Assembly (NCBI GenBank): GCA_009602725.1
Contig: WELB01000106.1
Location: 339,317 to 403,316 of the forward strand
DNA from: Spirogloea muscicola
Lineage: Eukaryota; Streptophyta; Zygnematophyceae; Spirogloeales; Spirogloeaceae
Direction: 5' to 3'
DNA length: 64,000 nt
The position numbers and the translations under genes are program-made. Shown in pieces: positions 13,903-25,862 of this stretch. The number at the start of each line of letters is the position of its first letter. Position 1 is the stretch's first letter. Under the pieces are notes generated by a model that was not told the origin of the DNA, ran no database searches, and saw only the letters and a program-made list of their open reading frames with translations.

Positions 13903-14749
13903 GGCGGCGGCGGCGGCGGCCGAGACCGCGGGCGTCTAGGAGCTGAATCCCAGCGGCCTAGGTTTAGATGGAAAGCGGAGCGACGCTGCGCCGTCTCCGC
14001 GCCGTCAATGCGGGACGTGCCCACCGTTGTCCGACGGCCCGACGGCCCGCCGCAGCGGCGCGGGTGCTCCCAATCTCACCCGGCCCACGTCTCCTACGTC
14101 TCTCCAGCTTGGCGTTCCGGCCACGCTCGCGCTGCCCCCCGACGGCCTCGTCGGGCTGCGCGCCGCCGCGATGTCTCAAGCCCGTCTCGGTGCCCCCGTT
14201 AACCGACGGCACCGCCCCGTTATCCGACGCTCTCGTCCCCGCCCAGCGCGCGCGGAAGTGCGGATTCGAACATTTTGCGGTGGCGGGCGATGGCCAAAAG
14301 GGAGGCCTCNCTCCGCCGCCGCCGCCGCCGCCGACGCCGCCACCGCCGGGCCCTGCCAGCCCTGCGGCGCCGCGGCTGCGCGAGCAGCCCGTGTCCTACG
14401 CCGCCATTGCAGCCTCGGTTGCATCGCGTCTGCCTGCAACTGCCGCTCTCCTCCCTCGGCCACGCGCGCCAGGGGCCGTCAAGAGACGACAGCTGAGCTG
14501 CGGCATGTGATCAGTAGCTGGAAGATTCTCTGCGACCTAACAGGGAGCAGCTGTGTGGGGATATCGGATCAGGCCAGTGGGATAGATGAGACTACACCTG
14601 TCTGGCCGCTGCATTCCCAACCACAGGAATGTGAATAGGGTTCACCTCGTTACCCCAGCTCAGACACAGGAGTAGGACTTTGAGGCAGCTTGTTCAGAAA
14701 GGGAGCTTGCACATCACGGCTCCTAGGGCAACAAAGGACTTGGAAGCAG
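13903..14749. promoter_or_regulatory. Divergent intergenic region between NOL6 and CAF-1 large subunit
   Basis: About 850 bp separate the NOL6 start and the first supportable CAF-1 exon, which are transcribed away from each other. The part up to about 14480 is GC-rich and has a CCG run with one unresolved base at 14310. It is open in several frames (for example 13968-14510 plus) with Pro/Ala/Arg-rich translations that look like base-composition artefacts, although a 5' coding or UTR exon of CAF-1 could lie here. No specific factor site is claimed. Confidence 0.45.
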
Positions 14750-17700
14750 ATGATGATGGAAGATCCCTTGCTTCCAGTAGAAGTAGATGAAGGGCTGGAA
14801 ATGAAGAAGAGGCCACAACATGGTGAAGCGAGGAGGTAATGCAAACCCAGCTTTACATTAGTCAACCCATGCCCTGCTATGAAACAGCTGAAGTTCCTCT
14901 GCTGGCTAGGCTTGCTGGTATTGGAGTTCCATCACGTACTCCACGACCTGACCGCATGCTCGGTAAATTGCACGATGCAGCCAGGCGAAGAGATTACGAG
15001 GAGCTGAGAAGCAGGCCAAGGAGGAGGAGAGGCAGCTGCTGCGTCAAAAAAAGTTGGCCGAGAAGTTGGCCGAGAAGGAAAGGTTGCTGCAGGTGAGACC
15101 TTGTCTAGCATAGCCTTTGTATCTATCATTGGTCGATACCTGATCTCAAGACGTCTTTCAAGGGAAACTTGTGCTGGTGAGCGGACTATCCTCAGCCCCT
15201 AAGTTGCGTCTCAGCCCCTAAGTTGCTGCTGCATTCCTTTGTCCTTCCAAACATCAGGAGAAGTTGAGGGCAAAGGCTGAGAAAGAGGCAGCAAAGGAGA
15301 CTGCACGGAAGGACAAAGAGGAACAACAGCTGGTAATCTTCCGTGCATTATGGACTGCAGTGATTAAGAAGCCCTGAGAGCCTGTTTCATTACATGTCGA
15401 CAAGAACACCTGGAGACAGTATCCAGGCCTGATAATGTGGCATGGCAAAACAGTCTGAGCACTGAGTCTCAGACCGAGTGTGTGATAAGCAGGAGAGGCA
15501 AAAAGAGAAGGCAATCCACGAGGCGGAGAAAGAGCGATTTCGAGCTGAAAAAGAGGCTCAGCGGCTGGTGTGTCACCCTGATCGGAAGCTAGTTACCTTT
15601 CAACTAGCCTAGAAGCTGCAATGTGGGTTGCAAGATCTGGTTATGATGGCCTCTTCCATGCTTGCAACTGACGGAAGTCATACGTGAGCTGCTCCTCTGG
15701 ACGGCCTGCCATCATCATATCCTAGAATGAGCACCATTCCTTAGGATTCAGTACTGTAATGTGGTACCTGTCGGTGCAGGAGAAGGAAGAGCGAAGATTG
15801 AAGGAGGTGGCAGAGAAGGAACAGAAGAAGAGAGAAAAGGAGGAGAACGAGCAAAAGCAAGATGCCGTTGCAAAGCGACAGGCTCAACTCTTGGCACAGT
15901 TTTTGACAACCCCATCACCAGCCTCTAAATATGCATCACAATCGCCGTCAACATTTACTCAACAGTGCCAGGGTACACCACCAACAATGAAATGTTGGAA
16001 GCATGGTGGTGCTCTGGACAATCATGAGATGGCCTACATGGACTCCCAACTCGCCACTGAGACAATGTCTGCCACAACAGACCTGCTAAGGTTGATAGCC
16101 CCACAATTATTCTAAGCTATGGCGAAGTCATTCCTGCATTCGCAAGGAGCAGGGTGTTGCTGAAGATCTGCTGTGCTGCTATTTTCTGCTTCTTTTCTAC
16201 TTCACAAGATAATCAAGCTCATCGACCCAAGGAATGGACGCACTGCTAGGTGCTGAGTATGAGCAGATGGTGACACTTTGGGCACAAGTGCGCTGATCAG
16301 GATAATGAAGGAGGCTCGGCTTCAAGTGTGGAAGCAGCAAAGGCAGCGGAGGTTGCCCAGGTGGGGAGCACGGCGGACACGAAAGGCACAGGCCGTCGAA
16401 GAGCTTCATCTAAGTGGGAGCAAGAACCTCCTTCACCAGGCAAGCAGTCTTGTGATGTCCTGCTCATAAGGAAGTCCAAAAGGTCCGGAATTGCTAAGAT
16501 GCTTGGTACTTGCCTCTTATTTTTTACGAAGATATGGACTGCATGTCCATGACTTGATGCTGGGGGCTAGCAAGTTGTGCAGGGGCTTTGTTCTTCCACC
16601 CACGTTAATGGTGATGCAGCAGAGAGGGGATCACAAGGTGCTGTGACTCACATAGAAGAATCAACACCAAGCAAGAGAGAAGGCTTCGAGTCTCTGAAGT
16701 GAGTTGTGCCAAATATCTAGTTACCGTGCTACTCATAACAAGGTTGCAGTAAATAGCAGTTGGTCGCGTGGTGACCTATTCGTCCTTTCACAATGAGTTT
16801 GTGAAGAAGTGCTGAACTTGTTGTTGGCATATCGTTCAATTCATAACTTACCTGCCGTCTATGCTATGATCTCCATGCTAGGGAGACTCCAGAAAAATCA
16901 ACACCAGATGGAGCTTCATCATTATCTTCATCCGAGCAGACTTTTGTCAATCAGGAAGAAGTCCTGCGACCCAGACCCAGGAAACTTATTCAGTTTCACG
17001 ATAACACTCGACCTGCATTTTTTGGCAGCTTCTCAAAGCACAGGTAGTTCGATCCTCTACCTTTGAATTGCATTGCCACATTCGGGGCTGGTGAAAGTTG
17101 CTTACTGTGCTTGGTAATACCTCAAAGTCTAGAGCGGCAGATATTGTGGCGCTCACCTCTGACACGCGTAAGCCATCAATGCACATATGAACATCACACC
17201 GTCAGTCAAGCCCCTGTGAGAGAGCCTCTGTGATATCGGCGGCCAACAGGCGGCATTTAAGCATCTTTCGTAGTCATGTGCAGCTCCTTCATTGGACCTC
17301 GGCATCCGCTGGTCAAGGATGAAGCATTGGACTACACGATTGACAGTGATGACGAGTGGGAGGAGGTAATGACTTATTACCTTCTCTTTGAAGTACAATG
17401 AATAGATAAACCTAATAATTCTTAGTCTAATGATCAAGCTTGATTTTACTAACCAAGCTATGACTCCAATACCAAGCTGTGTATCAAAAGAGGAACTGGA
17501 CCTACCCTGATTTCTTGGCAGTTGTGTTATCTACGCTGTCCGAAGTTCTCCAGGATTTGTGCTACCAGATCTAGATGCCTGTCCTATCATTCACATTATT
17601 AGTACATTGCACTAGTCACGCAATAACAGGCATGCTTCTTGTCTCATCCAATAGGAAGAGCCAGGAGAAAGCTTGTCAGAGTCTGAGAAAGATGATGACG

Positions 17701-19385
17701 AAGATGACAAGGGAGATGCTACCGAGGACGAAGCAGACGGATTCATGGTACCAGATGGCTATCTGTCAGAGGATGAGGTGTGCTCTTCATCCTTCATCCT
17801 CAGCTCATAGCAACACGGGACGATGACGAGAGATGACCCACTTGGCAAATGGCGCGCATTGAGGTGGAATTCAGCCAGATTTCGCCAGATTGTTGCAAGT
17901 GTATTAAATGTGAGCGTGGCATAATCCAGGGCAATCTGATCGCAGAAGACCTAGAGAGTGACCAAGACGAAGACGAAGACGAGGATGGCAGCTGCACGTT
18001 TTCTGAAGGAGGTCCGGCTCTTGCAAGGGCAGAAGATACAGCAAGGAGGAGGCATCACTTGGAGAAGCTACATAAAGTTCTTGAAGCCGCCACCGAGCAA
18101 GCATTGAGGAGCAGGCCGCTTCTCATCTGCAACTTCTTGCAAGTGCAGACCAAGCAGAAAGAAATTACCTCAACACATAGCCAATCTATACACCCACGTG
18201 ATCCTCTGCAACTTCCCAGTAAGTCGGAGTCAGCAATACTAGAGGTAAGCATCTTGTAACAACAAGACCTCATTGCGGGGAAAGATGCTTATTGACTGAG
18301 ATTCTTCATATCAGTGTGCTGTGCTTTGATATGCATGCAACATTTCCACTTGAGAACTCATATACATAACGCAAGAGCTGCAAGCAGCAGGACATGCAGC
18401 AAAGGCGGCTATCCTGCAAGTAGCGAAATTTTCAAAGGTGCTATTGCAAGGTGCATAGCATGGCTCACTTTTGCACATTCTTGTGGCAGGCGCTCTCCAT
18501 CAGAGTGCTTCAACCCCAAGTGTCCATTGAAGTACCGAGCACATCTGATGTGGGCCCAGAGACAGGGCATGCTGAAGGCAGGCGAGGCAAGGCTGGTCGC
18601 TCGTTTCCCGGAGAATGCCTACCCACTCTGGTAAAGAATGCCCGGTTAAACAATGTCAAGCTCAGTGGATGAAGTCGAGTTAGGAGCACATGGTCAGCAC
18701 TGACCATAATGCAAGCATGCTTTTGCTTCACAAGTATGCAGCTTTAGTCACAAATTGTGCCCATCACCTGCTGCCAATACTCGATAGAAATGATGCTGTG
18801 GCCTTGTTAGGTGAAAGCTGTGGTCACATCACCACCTGGGAGCAAGAAGTTGCTGCAGCTATTGGGCACCCTATTTCCAGGCGTGGCCAAACGGCACATC
18901 AGACAGCAGCTGCAAGATATAGCAGACTTTACCAACAACCAATGGCAGGTTGCTGCAAAGCGCCAGCTTCTGCATGTGTTGCCTTGTCCTCCTGATGTGA
19001 ACTTAGTTGCTTATTGTCCTCTAGTAATTTACTTGTTCACAGCTGCACTTAAGATGCATCTCCTACCTTCAACAGGATGCCTTGCAGTCTCCAATGCTCA
19101 CAAATACACAGGGCAAGCTCGTCTGGCAGGTCAAGCCGGATGTGCTCAAGCAGTTGCAAATTGACATCAGCGACCTTCCATTACCAGGTGTGGACCTGCA
19201 TGCACATACTTGTTTGCAATGTGAGACGATGTAATCATTTCTTGGCAGCGCAGTTGTGGCAAGCATCCTTCTCCTATGGAGCTTCGCAGGTTGAGGAATT
19301 GAGAATCCTGTGCATTGCAGATGTACCGCTGCCCTTGCCCCAAGTGAAGCCCATCACCAACTTCTTCCGCAAGTTATCGGCCTAG
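14750..19385 (+). CDS. FAS1: Chromatin assembly factor 1 large subunit (p150 / FAS1 type)
   Basis: This protein deposits H3-H4 behind replication forks with the other CAF-1 subunits and PCNA. In order: a probable first exon (ATG 14750, EDPLLPVEVDEGLEMKKRP); a Lys/Glu/Arg (KER) helix over exons ending 15092, 15258-15332, 15493-15567 and 15780-about 15972; KLIQFHDNTRPAFFG (16960-17043); and the acidic family signature HPLVKDEALDYTIDSDDEWE, then EADGFMVPDGYLSEDE (17280-17780). Then come LEAATEQALRSRPLLICNF, a C-terminal winged-helix block (LLQLLGTLFPGVAKRHIRQQ; KLVWQVKPDVLKQLQIDISD), and a last exon ending QVKPITNFFRKLSA, a PCNA-interacting (PIP) box. The acidic signature and WHD make the call firm. 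The 5' end and some middle exons are unresolved. Confidence 0.92.
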
Positions 19386-20630
19386 AATTGCAAGCAGAGA
19401 AAGAGAGCTAGGGAGACAAGAAGACTGTCAGGCGGACCACTCAGACAATACCTACAAAACTATTGCTTGCAAAGAGCGTTGTGTGCCTCTCGGCGTAGGT
19501 AGTCGCCTGCCTAAAAAGCTGCCCTGGCCAAGCTCAATTTAGCTGGTCATGGTGCAGGAACCTCTGACGAACATGCCACAGTGCCTGTTATAGATTACCC
19601 GCGTCTTGTGGGCGTGTTGGTGTTTTGCAACACCTCAGGCTTACTAGTTGTATTGGGACTTGAATATTCTGCCCAATAGCTCCGATTTGTACAGAAGGGG
19701 CTAAAGAGTATGCCAGTCCACCATGACCGTGATCGTGGCTTCAACTTCACAAAGTACAGTCTCCATTTAGACACAATTGTTATGGTTGGTCAAGGCAGCG
19801 AAAGCCTCTGGAAATACCACAGTAATATCAATTTCCAGAAATGCGAGAAGTTGCTGATTTTGTACACCATCTCGAGAAACTATAAGCGGTATTTGACAAG
19901 CTCTTGGTAAATGGGAGGACGTGTCCTGGGAGCTTGACAAAACAACTGCCTGCGACAGCTCAACTTCCTGGCGCCTGATGACCACAACGCCTCTGACTTT
20001 ATTTTAGGCGATGCTCACATTCTCAGTTTCTCACTTTTTCACCGCTTTGCTTGCCACTTTTACGATGAGGTGGCTGGGGCCTAGCGGTAGAGGGGCTGAC
20101 GGGGCCAGGGTGCAGGGGCTGCTGCTGAGATTGGATCTCTTCAAGGACTGGCGTTCTGACGAGCAGCAGCACCTGCCGCAGCTGCGCAGAGCAACGTCAG
20201 CAAAAGCCCACATCGCCTTTTGTCATCGCGTGGGAACCACCGCAGCAGCAGTCCTCGCTGTCAACGGCGTGTCTCTGCGCTTGCAGGTCTTGTGAATCGT
20301 GATTTGTGCGCATGCGGGTTAAGGCCGCAACTTCAGGCCCCTCTGCTTGCTGCTTGCACCACTGAGTAGTCGGACCTGATATGCCAACATGTTTATTGGT
20401 CACATTCTTTGTTCTGCAGCTGTGGACCACTGTCTTTCCACTAAGTATCTCGACAGTAAGTGCGATGCTGAAGGACTGAAAATGCATTGTGCTCCTGTTG
20501 CTGGGTGCTGCAAGATGCGGCGCAAGGGTCGGCTCGTGACTCAGCCTCAGTCACATATGTACTACGGAAGGAGCGGTGGAGCTGTCAACTGAGGCTCCCA
20601 CAGTAAGAATAGATAAAAGCTCGTTGATAT
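19386..20630. other. Intergenic region after the CAF-1 gene, no supported gene
   Basis: Stops are frequent in all frames. The longest open stretches (20011-20295 plus, 20197-20487 minus) show no recognisable domain and no splice-consistent continuation. This is probably 3' UTR of CAF-1 followed by spacer. Confidence 0.4.
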
Positions 20631-20635
20631 CAAGG

Positions 20636-20990
20636 CGATGGCTGTGAGGCCAGCCCATTAGAAATGGACAAGGTCCGAAAGGGCCGGAAGGTACAAAACT
20701 TAGATTTACTCTCCAAGACTTCTGCTTATGAACGCACGTAATCTGTAGTCAACAAGTGCAGATCCGATCAAAAGATGGAGTAGCTCTGACTGAACCAGGA
20801 GGCAGCAGCTTATGTGCGGCATGCACGCAAGTGCACGTAAGTGTACGCAAATGCCAAAGGAACTCTGCAGAGGGAATGGCAAGGCGCTTCCTGTACGCCT
20901 GAGCAAGCGACCCGACGGCGTAGAAACTGGGCTGCTCGCTCTATTGCCCTTGACGGCGGGTAAGATCAGCATGCATGCATGCATGCACCA
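20636..20990 (-). mobile_element. LINE 3'-end remnant with hairpin tail
   Basis: Read on the minus strand, 20800-20960 carries the decayed LINE C-terminal motif GSLAQAYRKRLAIP. It is followed by sequence down to a tail at 20640-20690 with the family hairpin (plus-strand copy GGCTGTGAGGCCAGCCC). Better copies at 52.6-53.3 kb identify the family. The ORF is frameshifted. A short (GCAT)n tract lies at 20970-20987. Confidence 0.55.
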
Positions 20991-21147
20991 AGAGGTTGTC
21001 GATCTTCACAGCTTGATCTCCAGGCTTCACCGGACCGGCTTGCCCTCTGAACGCAAGCCGCCATCCTGTGAAAGTGTGGGCTGAGTCGAGTCGACTTCGT
21101 CGACCTTCCCAAAACATTCGCTTTGACGCCTAATTGACGTCGTGGTC

Positions 21148-21205
21148 AGTCTTTTTCCTGGGCTGGCCGGTCACAGCATTGCCCTCTACTGGAAGCGTCT
21201 TCCTT
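21148..21205 (+). repeat. Solo hairpin element upstream of PDCD2
   Basis: The sequence TTTTTCCTGGGCTGGCCGGT, then CACAGC and an ATTGCCCTCTACTGGAAG block, matches the LINE-tail hairpin family without a visible LINE ORF. It lies only about 60-110 bp upstream of the PDCD2 start codon, so it probably falls in the promoter or 5' UTR. Confidence 0.6.
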
Positions 21206-21261
21206 TTCTAAACCCCGGACTCAATTTCATCGGCCTTTTCGTCAGCCTCGCCGCGTCCGTC

Positions 21262-24200
21262 ATGGCCGTCGCGGAGGACGAGGCCGGGCTCGCCGCCGGC
21301 GCCGGCGCCGCCGGAGCCGCCGTGACGCACGGGCTGGCGGCCATGGAGCTCGGCGAGGGCCCCGCCGCTCCGGGCTTCGCCGCCGCCGCTGCCGCCGCCG
21401 CCGCCATGGTCGACGACGACGACTACGACGACGACAGCGACGGCGGCGACGACGAGCCGGTGCTCCTGGGGCTCACGCGGCCGCCGGCCCCGCCGGCGGC
21501 GCTGGCGCGCCAGTACTTCCCGTCCAAGGCCGGCGGGGCGCCGGCGTGGCTGGACCCTGACGCCGTGCCAAGCGGGCGCCGGGTGAGCGCCGGCGACATT
21601 CAGGGCCGAAGGTTCAGATTTTAGGGTTGGGGTTCAGGTCCTTGCTGCTACTTGTGCCGCCAACGTAGAAGCGGAGCCTGCGGCGCCTCATGCAGCGGCG
21701 GCGGCGGCGGCGGCGGCGCTGCGGCAACGCCTTTGGTTTGGCCTTGCAGGTGGAGTGCGGATTTTGTGGGCGGCCGATGCGCTTCTTGGCGCAGGTGTAC
21801 GCGCCCGGCGACGGCGGCGAGCAGGCCGCGGCGTTCCACCGTACGGTCTTCGTCTTCGTCTGCCCCAGGTGCAGCTCGCGATGGCTTCTGCCGTCCTCTC
21901 TCAAGCGCCGGCGGACATGGACCCTTAAACCTGAAACCTAATCTGACAATGACTTAACCCTAAACTCTCGACCTTTCGACTTTAAACTCCAAAACCTAAC
22001 TCTAAACGCCCTTAGAGTTGAACTCTTAAATCTCAAACCCGTAAACCCTGATCCCTAATCCTCGACCCTCAACCCTCAACCCTCATCCACTGACCCTCAA
22101 CCCTGACCGGTGAGGCTTAAGGTGACTCGCAAGCTGTGACTTTGTCCGCAGTCCGCAAATCTATCCTATTAAACCCTTGATAGTACTCCTTGGGGGCTGT
22201 CGTGCCTGTAGCAAGCCTGCATACCTGTGCGGCAGCTACCCATTGCCTGGCCCACCACCAAACCTAAAGCCTGAACACTAACTCAACCCTAAAGCATGAA
22301 TCCCAAACTCATCCCCTCTGGACTTTCCTAGCCCGGCTCGCCTGCTCAATGGGTCATGGCCTCCGTCCGAGCTCGCCGGCAGGGATGCACGGACAGTGAC
22401 TCCGCCCCCAAGACACTGAACCCTATATCCTAAACCCTCAGACCCCGACTTGAAGTCTCCGCCGCAGGCAGGGTTTGCGGATGGGAAGCCCCAGCCGCAC
22501 TCGCTCCTGGCCCTGACACAGAACCCTGTCCATGCCACAAGTCCAGCCTGCACTACTCTTCGCTTGAAAGTTGGCCCAGCTCTGCTACTGCTCTGTGCCC
22601 TCTAAAACGGGCCTGCCTGACACGAGTGTGGAGCGGCTGTGCGGCCTCTGTATGGCGCGCAGCATGGCGTGCCTGAGGCAGGACCAGCGCCAGCAGCACA
22701 AGGAGCCCTCCACAGTGCGTGGCGGCAATGGCGGCCTGCCCTGCCGCAGCGTGAGGATCTTCCGCAGCCAGCTGCCGCGGGACAATGTGCACTACGCCTA
22801 CGATCCCCCACAGTCCCATGGCTTGGAGCTGCCGCGGCAAGTTCAGACCCACAACCCCAAACTCTCAAAGCCCTCACTCAGCCTACAGTCTCTGGACCTG
22901 ACTGAGTTCCTCCGCTCAAGGCCTATTGCTCTTGCCAGTCCTCTTGGGCATTGAACAACAGTTCCAATTGTGGGCTTTGACTACAGTGGTGTTCTACACA
23001 TCCCCATAATCAGTCTTTGGATATGTGGAGTTGTTCAGACCCACGCTTAAAACAAGAGAGGACTGAGACTCCTTGGTGGGACATACACAACGGCGCGCGC
23101 AGGACGGCCGGTGCCGTGCTGTGCACGTGGTGCAGAACATGGCGTGGCAGCCAGCGGTGTGGAGGCTGCCACCAGGCGCACTACTGCTCACGCGCCCACC
23201 AGGTCTCCACTAGCTGCTGTGCTTTACCTCTCTCCAGGCTGCTATCGACGGCGTAATGCTTATCTGGTTGAGATAATGGTGTTAGGCGCTTTGAGCTGAG
23301 CTCCTTCTGTCGTCGGGCAGTCGTACCTGAGCGCACAGAAATTTTGTCTGTCTTGCATCAGTGCCCGGCAGGAGTGTTTATCTTGCCTAAAGTAGCTGAT
23401 CAAAACTCATTGCTGGCTATTTGGTTGCATTGGCGGCAGAGTGAGCACTGGAAGGCATCCCATGCGGCAGTCTGCCGGCAGGTCCAGAGTGAGCTGGGGT
23501 CCGTGCCAGGGAGCGGCTCTACGACGGCAGCGGAACGGCCATCGCCTGGTAGCAATGGCGCTGGCGCTGGCCCTGCTACTGCTATTGCAGCCTCGCTTGA
23601 CAGCTCTGCCGTCGGCTCACGGGCTCCGCTGCCTCTGGCACTGTCGGAGGGTTCCAAAGGACAAACTCGCGCACCTGACAACGGTCCTGCTAGACTGGTC
23701 GTGCCAGGTGAACTGCCATAAATCACGACTACTTCCCACTGATTTGCATGGGGACTGGCCAACTATTACAAGGTGTTACTTTGTGTCTGAGTTGGTCACA
23801 CTACCAGTGACTTTGGACCTCACCATCGATAGTCTAGGTGATGGTAAGAAGCAGGCCTTGTCCTGCCAGAGTGCCCGCAGCTCTGGCCGGAGCTTGAGCT
23901 GGTTGTGGAGGACGAGACCGAGTGCGAGGTGGACCTCCAAGAGACTGGGGGTTCTGGGGTGGGAGACCGTGCCAAGCAGCTGCTGGAGGAGTACCACGGC
24001 GCTCTGAGGCGGCGCACCGAGGTCGCTTGCAGCGGCAGCGATGACCATGACGACGTGGAGGAGGCCGGCCATGCTGACAAGGAGCATTGGGCCTCATTCC
24101 AGGCGCGGCTGTCTAGAAAACCCACTCAGGTCCTGAGGTAAGCTTGGGGGTGTGTCATACACATTGGTGCGAACACGCCAGACATCGCAGCGCATGTGAA

Positions 24201-24679
24201 CGGGGCTCAGCAACTGCGTGGGCTCTGAGTATCATTGAAGCCCTACATCGTCATCCTGAATAGTGAACCTTATGCACCTTATCTGACAACCATATGCTGC
24301 CTTGGTAACCATGCTCCAAGGTGCTTTCAGAGTACTAATCCAACGAGCTCATTACGATATAATATATTGCATTCATTGAGCCTCTCTTCCTACCTCGTCT
24401 GACAGGTATTGCAGGTCCGAGAGGGCTCGCGTTCTTTGGCCAAGACTAGACAGCAGGCCAACAAGCGACCAAATCCCTTGCTGCCAGCGCTGCGGTAGTG
24501 CCCGAACTTTTGAGTTCCAGATCCTTCCCCAGATTCTTTACTTCCTCAAGACTACTACAGAGTTGGACGATGCTCTCGATTTTGGGACGCTTGCTGTTTA
24601 CACATGCCCAAAATCTTGCACCACAGTGCAGGACGGTAATTGCACGGAGGAATATGTGTGGGTGCAGCTTCCACCATGA
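21262..24679 (+). CDS. PDCD2: Programmed cell death protein 2 (PDCD2), MYND-type
   Basis: PDCD2 proteins are cotranslational chaperones of ribosomal protein uS5 (RPS2) and act in 40S assembly. Exons: 21262-21582 (PDCD2_N: LARQYFPSKAGGAPAWLDP), 21750-21868 (VECGFCGRPMRFLAQVYAP, FHRTVFVFVCP), 22663-22836 (SMACLRQDQ, VRIFRSQLPRDN), about 23093-23202 and about 23440-23708 (MYND finger: LCTWCRTWRGSQRCGGCHQA, HYCSRAHQSEHWKASHAAVC), 23881-24137 (LWPELELVVEDE) and 24406-24679 (CQRCGSARTFEFQILPQILY, FGTLAVYTCPKSC, ending EEYVWVQLPP). The zinc-ligand cysteines are in place. The intron after 22836 seems to use a GC donor (GCAAGT), the only choice found that keeps phase. Upstream in-frame codons from 21142 come from a repeat, so ATG 21262 is preferred. 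The N-terminus carries an added Ala-rich, Asp-rich segment. Confidence 0.93.
21610..22110. repeat. Telomere-like degenerate repeats in PDCD2 introns
   Basis: Intron 1 has a G-strand version (TTTTAGGGTTGGGGTTCAGG at about 21619-21640). Intron 2 has about 180 bp of C-strand units (AACCCTAAAC, AACCCGTAAACCCTGA, repeated CCCTCAACCCTCAACCCTCA) at 21925-22110, and shorter patches at 22262-22310 and 22420-22440. The units drift around CCCTAAA. Confidence 0.7.
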
Positions 24680-25862
24680 AATTTGTGCCTCACATTTGTC
24701 GCAGTTTGCTGCCCCTCAAGAGTGCTTCTTGTGATGCTAGCAATGACCATCATGAGCAAGTTAGAGCGGAATACTGAGTGCAGATCCCCAGCATGTTTTG
24801 TTGTTTACCTTCACATTTTTTGCGGTCTGTACTATGGTAGTTATGCTAGTCCAAGAGAACTAGTATGGTGTCTAGGAGCACATATCTAGCTGTTCTGCTA
24901 TTACATGGATGGCTAGGCTGCAGCTTTGGCTCGTCCGTCGCCCATGACTACGTCAATGATGGGGTTGCTAGCTGAGATCGTGAATTGCTGCATGAAGCGC
25001 CACACGGGACGATCGGGGAAGGCTGCAGTCAGGCCTTGGTCTTGACTTGATCACGGGCTTACTGTTGGCCCTTCCTCCATGCTTGCCTGAATGACAATTC
25101 CCTAATTGCCTGTGAGTCTCTGCCTTTAAAGTTCACGGCTTTGGTCATCTGAATGAGGTGCAAAGGTGACATCACATTTCTCACCAGAGCTCTTGTCATC
25201 TGCTTCAGTAGGCCAGGAGGGCGCCACATCGCCCTCTCACTGTGGCAGAATCAGGCTACACTCTCGTACAGACCGTTTCGGCTGGCAAGTCCGGTGCTGC
25301 ACCTTGCATATCTCCATTGCTCTCAACTTACAGAGCCTTGTATTTGCAAGATGCACAAACGGCTTGATCATCTATGCAGGCAACTAATGAACTACTAGGC
25401 TGCCTCTCATGTAGTGCTTGCACTACCTGCATTTGATTGCATAAGTAACACATAAGCATAAGTACACATAAGCATGGAACCCATCATACATTGTGGGACG
25501 CGTGATACATCAGATGGAAGTACTTAATCTTCCTGGTTGGACACGAGGTTTTCTTGGTTGGTTGGCTCTCAAAGTTGTTAAATCGCTCAAGCTAGCATAA
25601 GCCCAGATTTCCCTGCTACATTTGGAGCCAACGAGCGACTCAGCCTCTTGAAAGGATCTATCACACCTTGGTTGAAGGCACCTCCCATTTTCCCATCTGA
25701 GGGCATTCTGAATCTGGATTTCTCCACTATTGTCCTTTCAACTGGCATCATGAAGGACGGGTTTCATCTTTGTCAAGGTCAACTTTGCCACTAGTGTGAC
25801 ACCTTCCAAGTATTGCAAGACAACAATTGGGCAAGCGCAATGCAAGATTCATTGAGCAATCA
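24680..25862. other. Convergent intergenic region, no supported gene
   Basis: It lies between the 3' ends of PDCD2 (+) and the PHD/SPOC-like gene (-). Short open frames (for example 25153-25398) show no domain and no splice-consistent neighbours. It is probably 3' UTRs and spacer. Confidence 0.45.

Noticed and set aside
13968-14638. Long plus-strand open frames with Pro-rich translation near the CAF-1 5' side
   Set aside because: Two overlapping frames are equally open, composition follows the CCG repeats, an N interrupts them, and no homology or splice link to the CAF-1 exons is evident.
20964-20990. GCATGCATGCATGCAT run considered as a regulatory RY element
   Set aside because: A simple tetranucleotide repeat within a LINE remnant; no adjacent gene start.
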